Shown here: one piece after another, positions 1 to 8,829 of the stretch
How the letters are laid out: each line of letters begins with the position of its first letter
Numbering within the stretch: the first letter of the stretch is position 1
DNA from: Mucilaginibacter terrae
GTDB lineage: Bacteria > Bacteroidota > Bacteroidia > Sphingobacteriales > Sphingobacteriaceae
DNA: 64,000 nt
Assembly: GCF_031951985.1 (NCBI RefSeq)
Contig: NZ_JAVLVU010000001.1
Span: 682,001 to 746,000, forward strand
Direction: 5' to 3'
Position numbers and translations under genes: made by a program
Notes under the pieces: model-generated
What the model was told of the DNA's origin: nothing
The model's database searches: none
The model's input: only the letters and a program-made list of their open reading frames with translations

Positions 1-969
1 ATGTGCTCGAACCCGGCAAAATTGGTATTGGTTACCCGCCGCGAGGCTCAAAATGAGGTACCAAACTTCTTTATTAAAAACTTAAAATTAAGAATTGCCG
101 ATCAGCAGATCACAAACTTTACTAATCCTTATCCGCAAATGGCGGGTGTTACCAAAACCAAACTGCAATATAAACGTGCGGATGGTATTGATATGACCGG
201 CGATTTGTATTTGCCTAAAGGTTACAATAAAGAAAAAGATGGCCCCTTACCGGTGTTGATATGGGCTTACCCTGCCGAGTTTAATTCTGCCGATGATGCT
301 GCTCAAATTAAAGGTTCCCCTGATAAGTTTATCACCATTAACCCAGGTGGACCGGTGTTTTTTGTAACTCAAGGTTATGCAGTGTTGGATAATGCATCGA
401 TGCCAATTGTTGCTAAAGATGGTAAAAAACCCAACGATAACTTTGTTGAGCAGCTAACGCTTAATGCCGAGGCCGCTATCAAAAAATTATCAGACCTGGG
501 CGTGGGTGACCGCAACCGTGTTGCCGTTGGTGGTCACAGCTATGGCGCATTTATGACCGCTAACTTGTTAGCTCATACCAAACTGTTTAAAGCCGGATTG
601 GCCGAAAGTGGTGCTTATAACCGTACTCTCACTCCTTTTGGTTTTCAAAATGAGGAGCGCACTTATTGGGACGATCCTAAACTGTACTATGATATGAGCC
701 CGTTTAGCTTTGCTAATCAAATTAAAACCCCGCTGCTGCTAATTCATGGTGATGCCGATGATAATACTGGTACTTATCCTATCAACAGCGAGCGTTTGTT
801 TGCGGCCATTAAAGGGTTTGGAGGTACCGTTCGTTTTGTGTTTTTACCATACGAGGCACACGGCTACCGCGGTCGCGAAAACCTGATGCACAAACTTTGG
901 GAGCAATTAGAGTGGATGAACACTTACGTTAAAAACCCTAAGTCGGCACCAACGGCTCAGGCTAAATAA
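1..969 (+). CDS. S9D-type glutamyl endopeptidase-like peptidase, C-terminal part (5' end outside window)
   Basis: This is the C-terminal catalytic alpha/beta-hydrolase domain of a prolyl-oligopeptidase-family (S9) serine peptidase. The triad is readable: nucleophile Ser at codon 180 of the visible part inside GGHSYGAF, Asp at about 253 in HGDADDN, and His at 287 in EAHGY. The GGHSYGAFMTANLLAH and SGAYNRTLTPFGFQNE stretches match what I remember of the S9D glutamyl endopeptidases (plant CGEP and bacterial relatives). Family members have a long N-terminal beta-propeller, which must lie to the left of the window, so the Met at base 1 is not the real start. The protein is probably secreted, but the signal peptide cannot be seen. 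It ends at a strong bidirectional terminator shared with the convergent SMP-30 gene. Confidence 0.85.
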   Translation: MCSNPAKLVLVTRREAQNEVPNFFIKNLKLRIADQQITNFTNPYPQMAGVTKTKLQYKRADGIDMTGDLYLPKGYNKEKDGPLPVLIWAYPAEFNSADDAAQIKGSPDKFITINPGGPVFFVTQGYAVLDNASMPIVAKDGKKPNDNFVEQLTLNAEAAIKKLSDLGVGDRNRVAVGGHSYGAFMTANLLAHTKLFKAGLAESGAYNRTLTPFGFQNEERTYWDDPKLYYDMSPFSFANQIKTPLLLIHGDADDNTGTYPINSERLFAAIKGFGGTVRFVFLPYEAHGYRGRENLMHKLWEQLEWMNTYVKNPKSAPTAQAK

Positions 970-990
970 TTAAAAAATACTTTTATCATC

Positions 991-1031
991 AAAACGCCTC
1001 AAGCAGTTAACGCTGCTTTGAGGCGTTTTTT
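991..1031. terminator. Bidirectional intrinsic terminator
   Basis: Arms AAAACGCCTCAAGCAG and CTGCTTTGAGGCGTTTT pair with one bulged base around a short loop, with A and T tracts on the outer sides. It lies between two convergent genes and its loop contains the TAA stop (complement of 1007-1009) of the leftward gene, so it can end transcription both ways. Confidence 0.85.
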
Positions 1032-1987
1032 GTTGAGCCCTTTACCTTCATTTGCATAATGTACACTGCTTTTGATGCGGTAATAAATAATAAGTTTTTG
1101 TCTTTTCCGCCAAAGCATACGTTCGCCGTCCAAGGCTCGGGTATAGCTACCACGCCAATTTTTTCGCCTTCGGGATCATATATGGTAATACCATTACCTC
1201 CGGTTAAGTACACATTCCCTTTCTCGTCAAGCGTAATGCCGTCTGAGCCTTTTTCAGTAAACAAATGTTGGTTGCTTAAACTCGCGTCTTGCTCTATATT
1301 GAACTTGTAAGTTTTGTTAGCTTTAATATCGGCAACATACAACAGCTTACCATCTATGGTACCGGCTATGCCATTGGGTTTTTGCAGCTTATCACATACT
1401 ACAATGGCTTGTGTTTTACCTTTAGCAAGATAGTATACTTTTTCACCGTCGAGTTCTGATTGCTTGTGCGTCCAGTAATCGCGTTGGTAATAAGGATCGG
1501 TGAAGTATATGCCACCTTTGGCATCCACCCATAAGTCATTAGGGCCGTTAAATTTGTGCCCGTTCAAATCATTTAGTATCACCTCGCTTTTTTTACCATC
1601 AGCACTAAAACGCCAAAGCTGGTTTTCTTTATCGGCACAGGTGAGCAGGTTGCCCTTTTTATCAAAATACATTCCGTTAGAGCGGCCTGTATTGTTACTG
1701 AATAGAGTCAGTTTACCATCTGTGCCGTATTTCCAAATGGCATTATTGGGCTGATCTGTAAAGTATATGTTGCCTTTATTATCGGCGGCCGGACCTTCAG
1801 TAAATGAAAATTGTTTGCTAATGAGTACAGGGCGTTCGTTGGCATCAAACAGGCCGGTAGCACTGTAAGTACTATCTTTTTGAAACGATGTAATACTTAC
1901 ATTTGCAGGCTTATTGCTAATTGAAGCAGCGGTGAATACCACTAATGGAATTAAAGCGGCTATACCGCCTTTAAATATCGCATTCAT
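1007..1987 (-). CDS. Secreted SMP-30/gluconolactonase-like family protein
   Basis: This is a six-bladed beta-propeller protein of the SMP-30/gluconolactonase/LRE family. Recognisable blade signatures include FTEGPAADNKGNIYFTD, FNGPNDLWVDAKGGIYFTDP and KPNGIAGTIDGKLLYVAD; the family uses Glu, Asn and Asp residues of these blades to bind a divalent metal and hydrolyse sugar lactones. I place the start at the ATG at 1987 (MNAIFKGGIAALIPLVVF), which gives a clean signal peptide; an upstream start at 2023 would add twelve residues that break it. The mature protein is probably periplasmic. The substrate cannot be told from the sequence. It is a single gene, ending in the shared terminator at 991-1031. 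Confidence 0.8.
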   Translation of the reverse strand: MNAIFKGGIAALIPLVVFTAASISNKPANVSITSFQKDSTYSATGLFDANERPVLISKQFSFTEGPAADNKGNIYFTDQPNNAIWKYGTDGKLTLFSNNTGRSNGMYFDKKGNLLTCADKENQLWRFSADGKKSEVILNDLNGHKFNGPNDLWVDAKGGIYFTDPYYQRDYWTHKQSELDGEKVYYLAKGKTQAIVVCDKLQKPNGIAGTIDGKLLYVADIKANKTYKFNIEQDASLSNQHLFTEKGSDGITLDEKGNVYLTGGNGITIYDPEGEKIGVVAIPEPWTANVCFGGKDKNLLFITASKAVYIMQMKVKGSTKNASKQR

Positions 1988-2064
1988 ATAGGTAAAATTG
2001 AGCTTTAAACATCGCAATAACAATTGTATAAAACAACAAGGGCACCCGCGTGCTTAAAACATTC

Positions 2065-2526
2065 ATGTATTCAAAAGAACAGGCTTCTCAACTTCGTCAA
2101 ACTTTTTGGACCACCTTTGGGCAGTACATTGCCCCACAACCATCTGCCGAAGGCTTAAAAATAAATTGGGTAAATTATAAAACCGGTATTAAATATCTCA
2201 ACTTTCGTATGCAGGCCGAGAACCGTTCAGCAAGTATCGGCATCGAAATATCACACCCCGACGCTGGTATACAGGAGTTGTTTTTTGAACAGTTTAAGGA
2301 ATTAAGATTGGTACTTGCCGATGCACTTAACGAAGACTGGGAATGGGTGTTGCATACAAACGATGAGTACGGCAAAACCATAAGCCGCATTTACACGCAA
2401 ATAAACGGTGTGAGTATTTTTAATAGAGATGATTGGCCCACACTTATTTCTTTTTTTAAGCCGCGTATTATTGCACTTGATGAGTTTTGGGACACTGCTA
2501 AGTATAGCTTTGATGCGTTAAAGTAG
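2065..2526 (+). CDS. DUF4268 domain protein
   Basis: This is a small soluble protein of about 154 residues matching the DUF4268 family as I know it: an N-terminal helix with SKEQASQLRQTFWTTFGQY, a central NFRMQAENRSASIGIEI strand pair, and a C-terminal WPTLISFFKPRIIALDEFW helix. The fold has been compared with nuclease-like domains, but no catalytic residues are evident here and no function is assigned. I prefer the ATG at 2065 over a GTG five codons upstream. There is no signal peptide. It lies 63 bp before the glycosyltransferase gene but seems to be transcribed separately, because a -7 element precedes that gene. Confidence 0.7.
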   Translation: MYSKEQASQLRQTFWTTFGQYIAPQPSAEGLKINWVNYKTGIKYLNFRMQAENRSASIGIEISHPDAGIQELFFEQFKELRLVLADALNEDWEWVLHTNDEYGKTISRIYTQINGVSIFNRDDWPTLISFFKPRIIALDEFWDTAKYSFDALK

Positions 2527-2555
2527 CAACCCGCTTCTAAAACCATTAAAATCCC

Positions 2556-2563
2556 TATCTTTG
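2556..2563 (+). promoter_or_regulatory. Bacteroidota -7 element (TATCTTTG)
   Basis: Exact match to the Bacteroidota housekeeping -7 consensus TAnnTTTG, 26 bp upstream of the glycosyltransferase ATG and just after the stop of the DUF4268 gene. I did not find a convincing -33 element. Confidence 0.5.
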
Positions 2564-2589
2564 TGCGCTTTAAACAAAACAGTACACAT

Positions 2590-3561
2590 ATGCCGGAACT
2601 ATCAGTTGTTATAACTGTAATGAACGAAGAGGAAAACATTAAACCTCTTATTGCTGAAATACGAAAAGCTTTACCGGCAATTGATTACGAGGTGATTTTT
2701 GTTGACGACGGCTCGGAAGACCGCACCCGCGAAGAAATTGTTGCCAATGCTGATGAGCGCATAAAACTGGTAGATCTCCGCAAAAATTACGGCCAAAGCA
2801 CTGCCATGACCGCTGGTATTGATCATACCACGGGCGAATACGTAGCCCTGTTAGACGGCGACCTGCAAAACGACCCGAACGATATTCCATCGATGTTGCA
2901 AAAACTAAAAGATGAGGATTGGGATGTGGTGGCAGGTAACCGCGCCAACCGTAAGGACGGTATGTTTTTACGTAAAATTCCGAGCAAAATTGCTAATGCC
3001 ATGATTCGCCGTTTAACAGGCGTTTATATAAAAGATTACGGTTGTACGCTTAAAATTTTCCGTAAAGAAATTGCAGATGATTTGGGCTTGTACGGTGAAT
3101 TGCACCGCTTTATACCGGTGTTAGCTAAATTGCAGGGCGCACGCATCACACAGGTTGATGTAAGGCATCATGCCCGTATTCATGGTCAATCAAAATATGG
3201 CATTAACCGTACCTTTAAGGTAATTGCCGATCTAATACTGATGGTATTTTTTCGCAAGTACATTCAAAAACCTATGCACCTGTTTGGCAGCATTGGTTTT
3301 ATGGCCTTCTTTTTAGGAGCACTTATTAACTTATACTTACTAATACTTAAAATACTGGGTCATGATATATGGGGCAAACCTTTATTAATATTAGGCTTAA
3401 TATTGCTTTTGGGCGGCGTGCAGTTGATTACACTTGGTATTTTGGCCGAGGTTAACGTGCGTACCTATTTCGAATCGCAAAACAAGAAAACTTATCAGGT
3501 ACGCCGTATTTTTAACGGCAAAGAATTTATTAAACCCCAAACCAATGGCGGCTTAGTATAA
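2590..3561 (+). CDS. Glycosyltransferase family 2, polyprenyl-phosphate type
   Basis: This is a GT-A fold family 2 transferase of the DPM1/ArnC/GtrB class, which moves a sugar from a nucleotide donor to a polyisoprenyl phosphate at the inner membrane. Visible motifs are the N-terminal strand SVVITVMNEEENI, the nucleotide-binding VDDGSEDRT, the metal-binding LLDGDLQNDP (DXD equivalent) and the acceptor-side RRLTGVYIKDYGC and HRFIPVLAKLQGARI. Two hydrophobic segments near the C-terminus (FMAFFLGALINLYLLIL and LILGLILLLGGVQLITL) are the usual paired transmembrane helices. The ATG at 2590 is chosen because it starts right at the first strand; the ORF opens earlier at a GTG at 2563 that would overlap the -7 element. 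The sugar is unknown. Confidence 0.85.
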   Translation: MPELSVVITVMNEEENIKPLIAEIRKALPAIDYEVIFVDDGSEDRTREEIVANADERIKLVDLRKNYGQSTAMTAGIDHTTGEYVALLDGDLQNDPNDIPSMLQKLKDEDWDVVAGNRANRKDGMFLRKIPSKIANAMIRRLTGVYIKDYGCTLKIFRKEIADDLGLYGELHRFIPVLAKLQGARITQVDVRHHARIHGQSKYGINRTFKVIADLILMVFFRKYIQKPMHLFGSIGFMAFFLGALINLYLLILKILGHDIWGKPLLILGLILLLGGVQLITLGILAEVNVRTYFESQNKKTYQVRRIFNGKEFIKPQTNGGLV

Positions 3562-3584
3562 ACACTAAAATTTTACGAATAAAA

Positions 3585-3620
3585 AAAAGCGGGGAGCAAC
3601 GCCAGTTACTCCCCGCTTTT
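3585..3620. terminator. Bidirectional intrinsic terminator
   Basis: Perfect arms AAAAGCGGGGAG and CTCCCCGCTTTT around a 12-base loop, flanked by A and T tracts, between the convergent glycosyltransferase and lipoprotein genes. Confidence 0.9.
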
Positions 3621-3634
3621 ATGTTTACCCACTA

Positions 3635-3838
3635 TTATTGCGGCGGATTAGTTCTTGTTGTATCCGGCTTAGTGGTGTCTCTTGCGGTAGTATCAGTAGT
3701 CGGTGTTGACATGGTACCGGTTGAATCTGCTACCGCTGTGCTATCGCTTCCACTGGCTGCACGTTCTGAACTGCAGCCTACTGCCGTCGCTGCTACTAAA
3801 GCAAGTGCGCAGGCAAAACTCAAAAATTGCTTCTTCAT
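3635..3838 (-). CDS. Small Thr/Asp-rich putative lipoprotein
   Basis: This 67-residue protein has a typical signal sequence, MKKQFLSFACALALVAATAVGC, ending in a lipobox-like AVGC, so Cys22 would be lipidated. The mature part is low-complexity and rich in Ser, Thr, Asp and Pro, with TTDTTARDTTKPDTTRT. No domain is recognisable. Short lipoproteins of this kind are common next to other genes in Sphingobacteriaceae, and their roles are unknown. It has its own 188-bp upstream region and ends in the terminator at 3585-3620. Residue composition together with the signal makes it a real gene rather than a chance frame. Confidence 0.65.
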   Translation of the reverse strand: MKKQFLSFACALALVAATAVGCSSERAASGSDSTAVADSTGTMSTPTTDTTARDTTKPDTTRTNPPQ

Positions 3839-4025
3839 AGGATTGATTTTATTTGTGTTCTTAATTAGTTGAACAACTATACAATTGATATTGTTTACTT
3901 TATATAGAAAAATCAGCTAAAATATTGTATACATACTTACCTATGTTAATAAATAATGACAGTAAAAATGCCATAAAACAATACCGATTACGTTATATTA
4001 GCATCATTGGGGTGAGAAAATTACC

Positions 4026-4499
4026 ATGGAAAAAAATTCAATCACTGATGCCGAATTTGCCAGTAAAGGCTACATCATATCTACCGATAAGCAATTGCTT
4101 GATTTTGAAGTAATCTATAATTTTCTTAATAATGAATCTTACTGGAGCAAAGGCATTCCGCCCGAAAGACTGCAGCGGGCTATAGAAAATTCTATCTGCT
4201 TTGGCATTTACAAGGAAAGTAAATTATGTGTCTTTGCACGCGTAGTGACCGATATGGCCACGTTTGCTTATATATGCGATGTGTTTGTATTAAGCAATTA
4301 CCGCGGTGAAGGGTTATCAAAATGGTTAATACAAAATATTTTTGAACACCCAGACCTGCAGGGGTTGAGACGCTGGTCGTTAGCCACGGCCGATGCACAT
4401 GGATTGTATGAGCAGTACGGCTTTACAGTTATAAATAAACCCGAACGCTGGATGGAGATCTTCACCCCTTATTTAACTACTACTGAAACGCTGAATTAA
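4026..4499 (+). CDS. GNAT family N-acetyltransferase
   Basis: This 157-residue protein has the GNAT fold: a substrate half (ILTYWSKGIPPERLQ-like region), the beta4 strand YICDVFVLSNYRGEGLSKWLI carrying the acetyl-CoA-binding R-G-E-G-L variant of the Q/RxxGxG/A motif, and the C-terminal ADAHGLYEQYGF, typical for this class. The substrate is unknown; it may be a small amine. It ends one base before the start of the AlbA_2 gene, so the two are probably co-transcribed. No signal peptide. Confidence 0.85.
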   Translation: MEKNSITDAEFASKGYIISTDKQLLDFEVIYNFLNNESYWSKGIPPERLQRAIENSICFGIYKESKLCVFARVVTDMATFAYICDVFVLSNYRGEGLSKWLIQNIFEHPDLQGLRRWSLATADAHGLYEQYGFTVINKPERWMEIFTPYLTTTETLN

Positions 4500-4500
4500 T

Positions 4501-5124
4501 ATGAACATCAAGAGGCTTATTATGGAGGGAGAAGGCGTTTCGCTGGATTTTAAAAAAACCATTACCAGTTGCGAAAAAATAGCCAAAACCATGGTTTCGT
4601 TTGCTAACAACAAGGGCGGAAAACTACTGATCGGCGTGCTTGACGATGGAGGCATTAAGGGTGTAAAATCGGAAGACGAAGAACGTTACATGATTACTAA
4701 AGCGGCTCACTTTTATGCCAAACCGGCCCTCGACCCCATATTTGAAGAGATTTATATTGACGATAAGGTTGTGCTGGTAGTTGAAATTGAACCCAGTGAT
4801 ACCAAACCCCACTATGCCCTGGGCGATGATGGCAAGTGGTGGGTTTACATTCGCGTAAAAGACAAAAGCGTACTGGCCAGTAAAATAGTGGTGGATGTGC
4901 TCAAACGATCTGATAAGAACGAAGGTGTACTCATCGAGTATTCATCCAAAGAAAAAGCCTTGCTGGAGTACCTGGATCAAAATGAGCGCATAACCGTTAG
5001 GCAATACTGCGAACTACTGAACATGAGCCGACGACGCGCCCAACGCATTATGGTTAACCTGGTGCTCTCGGGCGTAATACGCGTTCATACCACCGAAAAG
5101 GAAGAATTCTATACAGCAGCTTAG
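4501..5124 (+). CDS. AlbA_2 (Schlafen-like) domain protein with C-terminal winged helix
   Basis: The N-terminal 120 residues fit the AlbA_2 (divergent AAA-4/Schlafen) domain: E-x-x-x-LDFKKTI, AKTMVSFANNKGGKLLIGVLDDG, IEPSDTKPHY and WWVYIRVKDKS are its usual landmarks. The last 65 residues (EKALLEYLDQNERITVRQYCELLNMSRRRAQRIM) form a helix-turn-helix/winged helix. Proteins of this build are usually described as putative DNA- or RNA-binding regulators, and some are linked to nucleic-acid defence, but the neighbours here give no sign of a defence island. It follows the GNAT gene with a single base between stop and start. Confidence 0.8.
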   Translation: MNIKRLIMEGEGVSLDFKKTITSCEKIAKTMVSFANNKGGKLLIGVLDDGGIKGVKSEDEERYMITKAAHFYAKPALDPIFEEIYIDDKVVLVVEIEPSDTKPHYALGDDGKWWVYIRVKDKSVLASKIVVDVLKRSDKNEGVLIEYSSKEKALLEYLDQNERITVRQYCELLNMSRRRAQRIMVNLVLSGVIRVHTTEKEEFYTAA

Positions 5125-5172
5125 GGTGCGTCCCTCCTGCTTGTCATCGATCTGTTCCTTTAAATATGTTTT

Positions 5173-6555
5173 ATGCCTTTTTCTTTTCAGCCCTATAAAC
5201 AACATTACCGTGATAACCTTAAACTGGCTATACCGGTTGTAATATCACAGTTAGGGCACACACTGGTGCATCTGAGCGATAGTATTATTGTGGGCCATTT
5301 TGCCGGCACCATATCGCTTGCGGCGGTATCATTGGTAAATAGTGTGTTTGTGGTTGCCATGGTAATGGGTTTAGGAATTGCTTATGGCATTACTCCGCTC
5401 ATAGCTCAAAACAACGGACAAAAAAACTATGCCGATTGTGGCCGGTTACTATCCAACAGTATTTTCATCAATCTCCTATTCAGCATTGTGTTATTTATAG
5501 CTATTTACTTTGGCGCGGGCAATGTACTTGCCCTGCTAAAACAATCGCCCGAGGTTTTAAAACAGGCTAAACCTTTCCTACTGCTACTATCGGTTTCTAT
5601 CATTCCGCTCATGCTGTTTACTACGTTTAAACAGTTTGCCGAAGGTTTGGGTTTTACCCGCCAGGCCATGATGATTTCCATATGGGGCAATGTAATTAAT
5701 ATTTGCCTCGGGATAATTTTTGTTAAGGGCCTATTTGGTATAAAACCAATGGGTATTAGTGGTGTGGGTTACAGCACATTGATAGACCGTACCATTATGG
5801 CCATAGTAATGGGCATATACGTTTTCAGGTCGAAGAATTTCAAGGCGTATTTAAAAGACTTTTCTATAAGCTATATCAGCTTAAAACGCTGTAAACAACT
5901 CATTGGTATAGGTGCGCCGGTATCATTACAGTACACTTTTGAAGTGAGCGCATTTAGTGCGGCGGCTATTATTGTAGGCCAGATTGGCGCAGTAGAACAG
6001 GCCGCACACCAGGTAGCCATTAACCTTGCTTCATTAACTTACATGATGGCCAGCGGTGTATCATCGGCAGCGGCAATTAAATCGGGCAACTACTTTGGAG
6101 CCAGAAGCTTTGGAGAGCTCAAAGCATCGGCCATTGCCAGCTACCATATTGTACTGGCATTTATGACCATAACGGCACTCATATTTGTTGTAGCCAACAA
6201 ATGGCTGCCCTGGATAGTGACAACCGATGTTAGTGTGATCGCCATTGCCTCCAAATTGTTAATTATTGCGGCCATCTTTCAACTGTTTGATGGTGCACAG
6301 GTAATTGGCTTAGGCATACTACGCGGCATGGGCGATGTAAACATGCCAACACTTATTACACTGCTGGCTTACTGGGTAATTGGTTTGCCGCTGGGATATA
6401 TACTGGGTATCAACCTCCATATGGGAGCCGAAGGCGTTTGGTATGGGCTGGTAGCCGGTTTAGGTATAGCATCTGTACTACTTTACCTCCGCTTTAACGT
6501 AACTACTAAAAAGCATTTAGAAGATTACATTTTTGATGATACGTTAAAAATATAG
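5173..6555 (+). CDS. MATE family multidrug/sodium antiporter (NorM-like)
   Basis: This 460-residue polytopic protein has about twelve hydrophobic segments and the internal duplication of the MATE family. Landmarks are the N-terminal LAIPVVISQLGHTLVHLSDSI and IVGHFAGTISLAAVSLVNS, and in the second half PVSLQYTFEVSAFSAAAIIVG and GAVEQAAHQVAINLASLTYM. Members export cationic drugs, flavins or metabolites in exchange for Na+ or H+; the substrate here is not predictable. It starts 48 bp after the AlbA_2 gene and may belong to the same transcript. The 118 bp downstream hold no clear hairpin. Confidence 0.9.
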   Translation: MPFSFQPYKQHYRDNLKLAIPVVISQLGHTLVHLSDSIIVGHFAGTISLAAVSLVNSVFVVAMVMGLGIAYGITPLIAQNNGQKNYADCGRLLSNSIFINLLFSIVLFIAIYFGAGNVLALLKQSPEVLKQAKPFLLLLSVSIIPLMLFTTFKQFAEGLGFTRQAMMISIWGNVINICLGIIFVKGLFGIKPMGISGVGYSTLIDRTIMAIVMGIYVFRSKNFKAYLKDFSISYISLKRCKQLIGIGAPVSLQYTFEVSAFSAAAIIVGQIGAVEQAAHQVAINLASLTYMMASGVSSAAAIKSGNYFGARSFGELKASAIASYHIVLAFMTITALIFVVANKWLPWIVTTDVSVIAIASKLLIIAAIFQLFDGAQVIGLGILRGMGDVNMPTLITLLAYWVIGLPLGYILGINLHMGAEGVWYGLVAGLGIASVLLYLRFNVTTKKHLEDYIFDDTLKI

Positions 6556-6673
6556 ATCATAATCATATGATTTGAAAATTAAGGATGTACAGAACCCATT
6601 TTAAACTTTCTGAATACAATTAAATATATTTTAAGAAACTGGTTTTAGGAAATTAAAGCTATTAAATTTTTCA

Positions 6674-8665
6674 TTAGTTTTTATTTTTCCCTAATAAGTA
6701 TTTGCCATACCAATCTAAATAACGTTGTACCCTGTCAACCTGGTAAGTGGGTACACTTAAACCGTGAAACTGATTTGGATAAACAATTAGTTCTGTCGGA
6801 ACATTGAGTGTACGCAAAGCCTGGTACATTTGCTCGCTACCGGCGGCCGGCACGTTAAAATCGCGCTGACCAACCATAAACAGGGTTGGCGTTTTTATGC
6901 GGTCGGCATGCAGGAATGGGTACGATAGTTTGAGATATTTATCTACGTTTTTCCATGGCACCCCCAATTCATTATCATATTGCAAAATGTATTGGTCAAT
7001 ACCATACATACCCAGTAATGATGCGGTACCTGCACCGCTGCAAGCCGCTTTAAAGCGTGTTGTGGTGGCAATAGTGTAGTCGGTAAGTATACCGCCATAA
7101 CTCCAGCCGCCTATGCCTAAACGGTTAGGGTCGGCAATTTTTTGTTTCACCAATTCATCTACCGTACCCAAAATATCCAGCACTTCTTTATTGCCCCAAT
7201 CTCCTGAAATTACCTTGGTGTAGTTTATGCCCCTACCCAAACTGCCACGATAGTTAATGCTTACCACGGCATAACCATTACTGGCTAAGGTTTGCTGTAT
7301 TAACGCAAAACTGTAATCATCTTGAGAGGTTGGACCGCCATGAATAAAAGCAATCAACGGTAAATTTTTACGCTTGGAGCTATCAGGCAAATATAATACG
7401 CTTGATACCTTGTTGCCATCCTTGCTTACTGCTTGGAATGGTTCTACATGCGCCAGTTTAACTCCACTCAACCATTGCTTTTGATGAAAAGTTAACTGGC
7501 GAAGTTTCCCATTTTCCAATGCGAACAACTCAGGCGGAAGGTATGGATTACTCGTACGCACTACCCAGTTATCGGGACTGTGATATTTAACATCGCTAAA
7601 GCTATACATGCCCTTATTAATAGTTGTAATAGCTTTAGTTGCTAAATTATATTGAGCCATGTAAACCAAGCGGTCGTCGCCAACTAAAAAGGCAATATTC
7701 TGACTGTCCTTTGTCCATGTAACGCTACTTACTCCGCGATCTAACTGTTCGGTTACGATAATATTATTTTTACCATCGGCATCCATCATAAAAAGTACAC
7801 TTTGATCATACATAATGTAATTGGCGTTGCTTGTTGAACGCAGGTATGATATGTGTTTACCATCGGGGCTCCAGTGCGGTTGACGTTCGGTGCCGGTCCA
7901 GATGGTGAGCTGTTGCATTTTAGCACCGGGCTTGGCATCTATCACATAAATATCGTCGTTGGCATTATAGTCTGGATCGGCGGTGCGGTTACTGGTGAAT
8001 ACAATTTGTTTGCCATCAGGGCTCCACTCTGCTGCCTCTTCATCTTTGTCGCCACGGGTAAGAGTATCAAGTTTTTTCTTCTCTATATCATAAATATACA
8101 AGTGCGAGTGCTCTTTAGTCGACAAATAGCCTTGCCCATCCTGTTTAAAATGGTAACGGTCTATTTGAATGGGGTTAGGTGTTTTTGGTGCCTCTTTACC
8201 ATTAAATTCGGGATCGGTTATTACCATAAGCAGTTTGGTAGCATCCGGACTCCAGGCATAGCTGTTAATATTACCTTTAATATTTGTGAGCTTACGTCCT
8301 TCTCCTCCCCGGCGGTCAATTACCCAAACCTGGGAGTTCTTGCTATCCGCTCTTGAGGACATGAATGACAGATATTTTCCATCAGGACTCCACCGCGCTG
8401 TACTTGCAGCATCATCGCCATGCGTTAACTGTACCGACTCTTTGCCATCCCAACTTTGCATCCACAGGTGGGTGGTACGCTTATTTTTGGCCGTATCAAC
8501 ATCCGAAAGACTGTACGAAACCCATTTGCCATCGGGAGATAATTGCGGGTCGCTCAGCGCCGAAATTTTATAGGCATCATTAGGTTTGAGCATCTGTTTG
8601 GTTTGAGCCAATGCAGGAGTGCCCAATATGGTAAAGGCTAATAAAAAAAGTAAAGATTGTTTCAT
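6674..8665 (-). CDS. Secreted S9 family peptidase (DPP/acylaminoacyl-peptidase type)
   Basis: Two parts are visible. After a signal peptide (MKQSLLFLLAFTILGTPALAQ) comes a TolB/WD40-like beta-propeller with repeated LSPDGKWVSYS, ARWSPDGKYLSF, AEWSPDGKQIVFTSN and PHWSPDGKHISY units over roughly residues 40-390. Then a C-terminal prolyl-oligopeptidase domain carries the catalytic Ser in GIGGWSYGGI, Asp in GQRDFNVP and His in NQFHGLS. The length, 663 residues, is normal for the family. It should cleave short peptides in the periplasm or outer envelope. I chose the ATG at 8665; the frame opens at a TTG nine bases earlier. Stand-alone gene. Confidence 0.9.
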   Translation of the reverse strand: MKQSLLFLLAFTILGTPALAQTKQMLKPNDAYKISALSDPQLSPDGKWVSYSLSDVDTAKNKRTTHLWMQSWDGKESVQLTHGDDAASTARWSPDGKYLSFMSSRADSKNSQVWVIDRRGGEGRKLTNIKGNINSYAWSPDATKLLMVITDPEFNGKEAPKTPNPIQIDRYHFKQDGQGYLSTKEHSHLYIYDIEKKKLDTLTRGDKDEEAAEWSPDGKQIVFTSNRTADPDYNANDDIYVIDAKPGAKMQQLTIWTGTERQPHWSPDGKHISYLRSTSNANYIMYDQSVLFMMDADGKNNIIVTEQLDRGVSSVTWTKDSQNIAFLVGDDRLVYMAQYNLATKAITTINKGMYSFSDVKYHSPDNWVVRTSNPYLPPELFALENGKLRQLTFHQKQWLSGVKLAHVEPFQAVSKDGNKVSSVLYLPDSSKRKNLPLIAFIHGGPTSQDDYSFALIQQTLASNGYAVVSINYRGSLGRGINYTKVISGDWGNKEVLDILGTVDELVKQKIADPNRLGIGGWSYGGILTDYTIATTTRFKAACSGAGTASLLGMYGIDQYILQYDNELGVPWKNVDKYLKLSYPFLHADRIKTPTLFMVGQRDFNVPAAGSEQMYQALRTLNVPTELIVYPNQFHGLSVPTYQVDRVQRYLDWYGKYLLGKNKN

Positions 8666-8765
8666 CGGGTACAATTTCAGTTAACAGTTTGTGGCATTAA
8701 TATCCGAAAATATAGTAATATTTTACTTCCTGGCTTTTGCAATTATCCTGAAACAACTTATACCA

Positions 8766-8793
8766 AAAAAGCCATCTGCAATGCAAATGGCTA
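8766..8793 (-). terminator. Intrinsic terminator of the REC-reductase gene
   Basis: On the minus strand, AGCCATTTGC-ATT-GCAGATGGCT (one mismatch) is followed by a run of six T residues, 37 bp beyond the stop of the gene at 8830-10488. Confidence 0.7.
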
Positions 8794-8829
8794 ATGTTAA
8801 ACTATACGTTGTAAGCAGTTTAATTCGCA

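Noticed and set aside
3925..4113. Possible small gene before the GNAT gene
   Set aside because: It overlaps the GNAT start in another frame, has no recognisable features and covers an A/T-rich leader region.
4501..5124. AlbA_2 protein as marker of a phage-defence island
   Set aside because: Neighbours are a GNAT enzyme and a MATE pump; no nuclease, methylase, toxin or integrase gene is nearby.
7853..8356. 167-codon open frame on the plus strand
   Set aside because: Antisense to the propeller part of the S9 peptidase, where repeated SPDG codons create long opposite frames.
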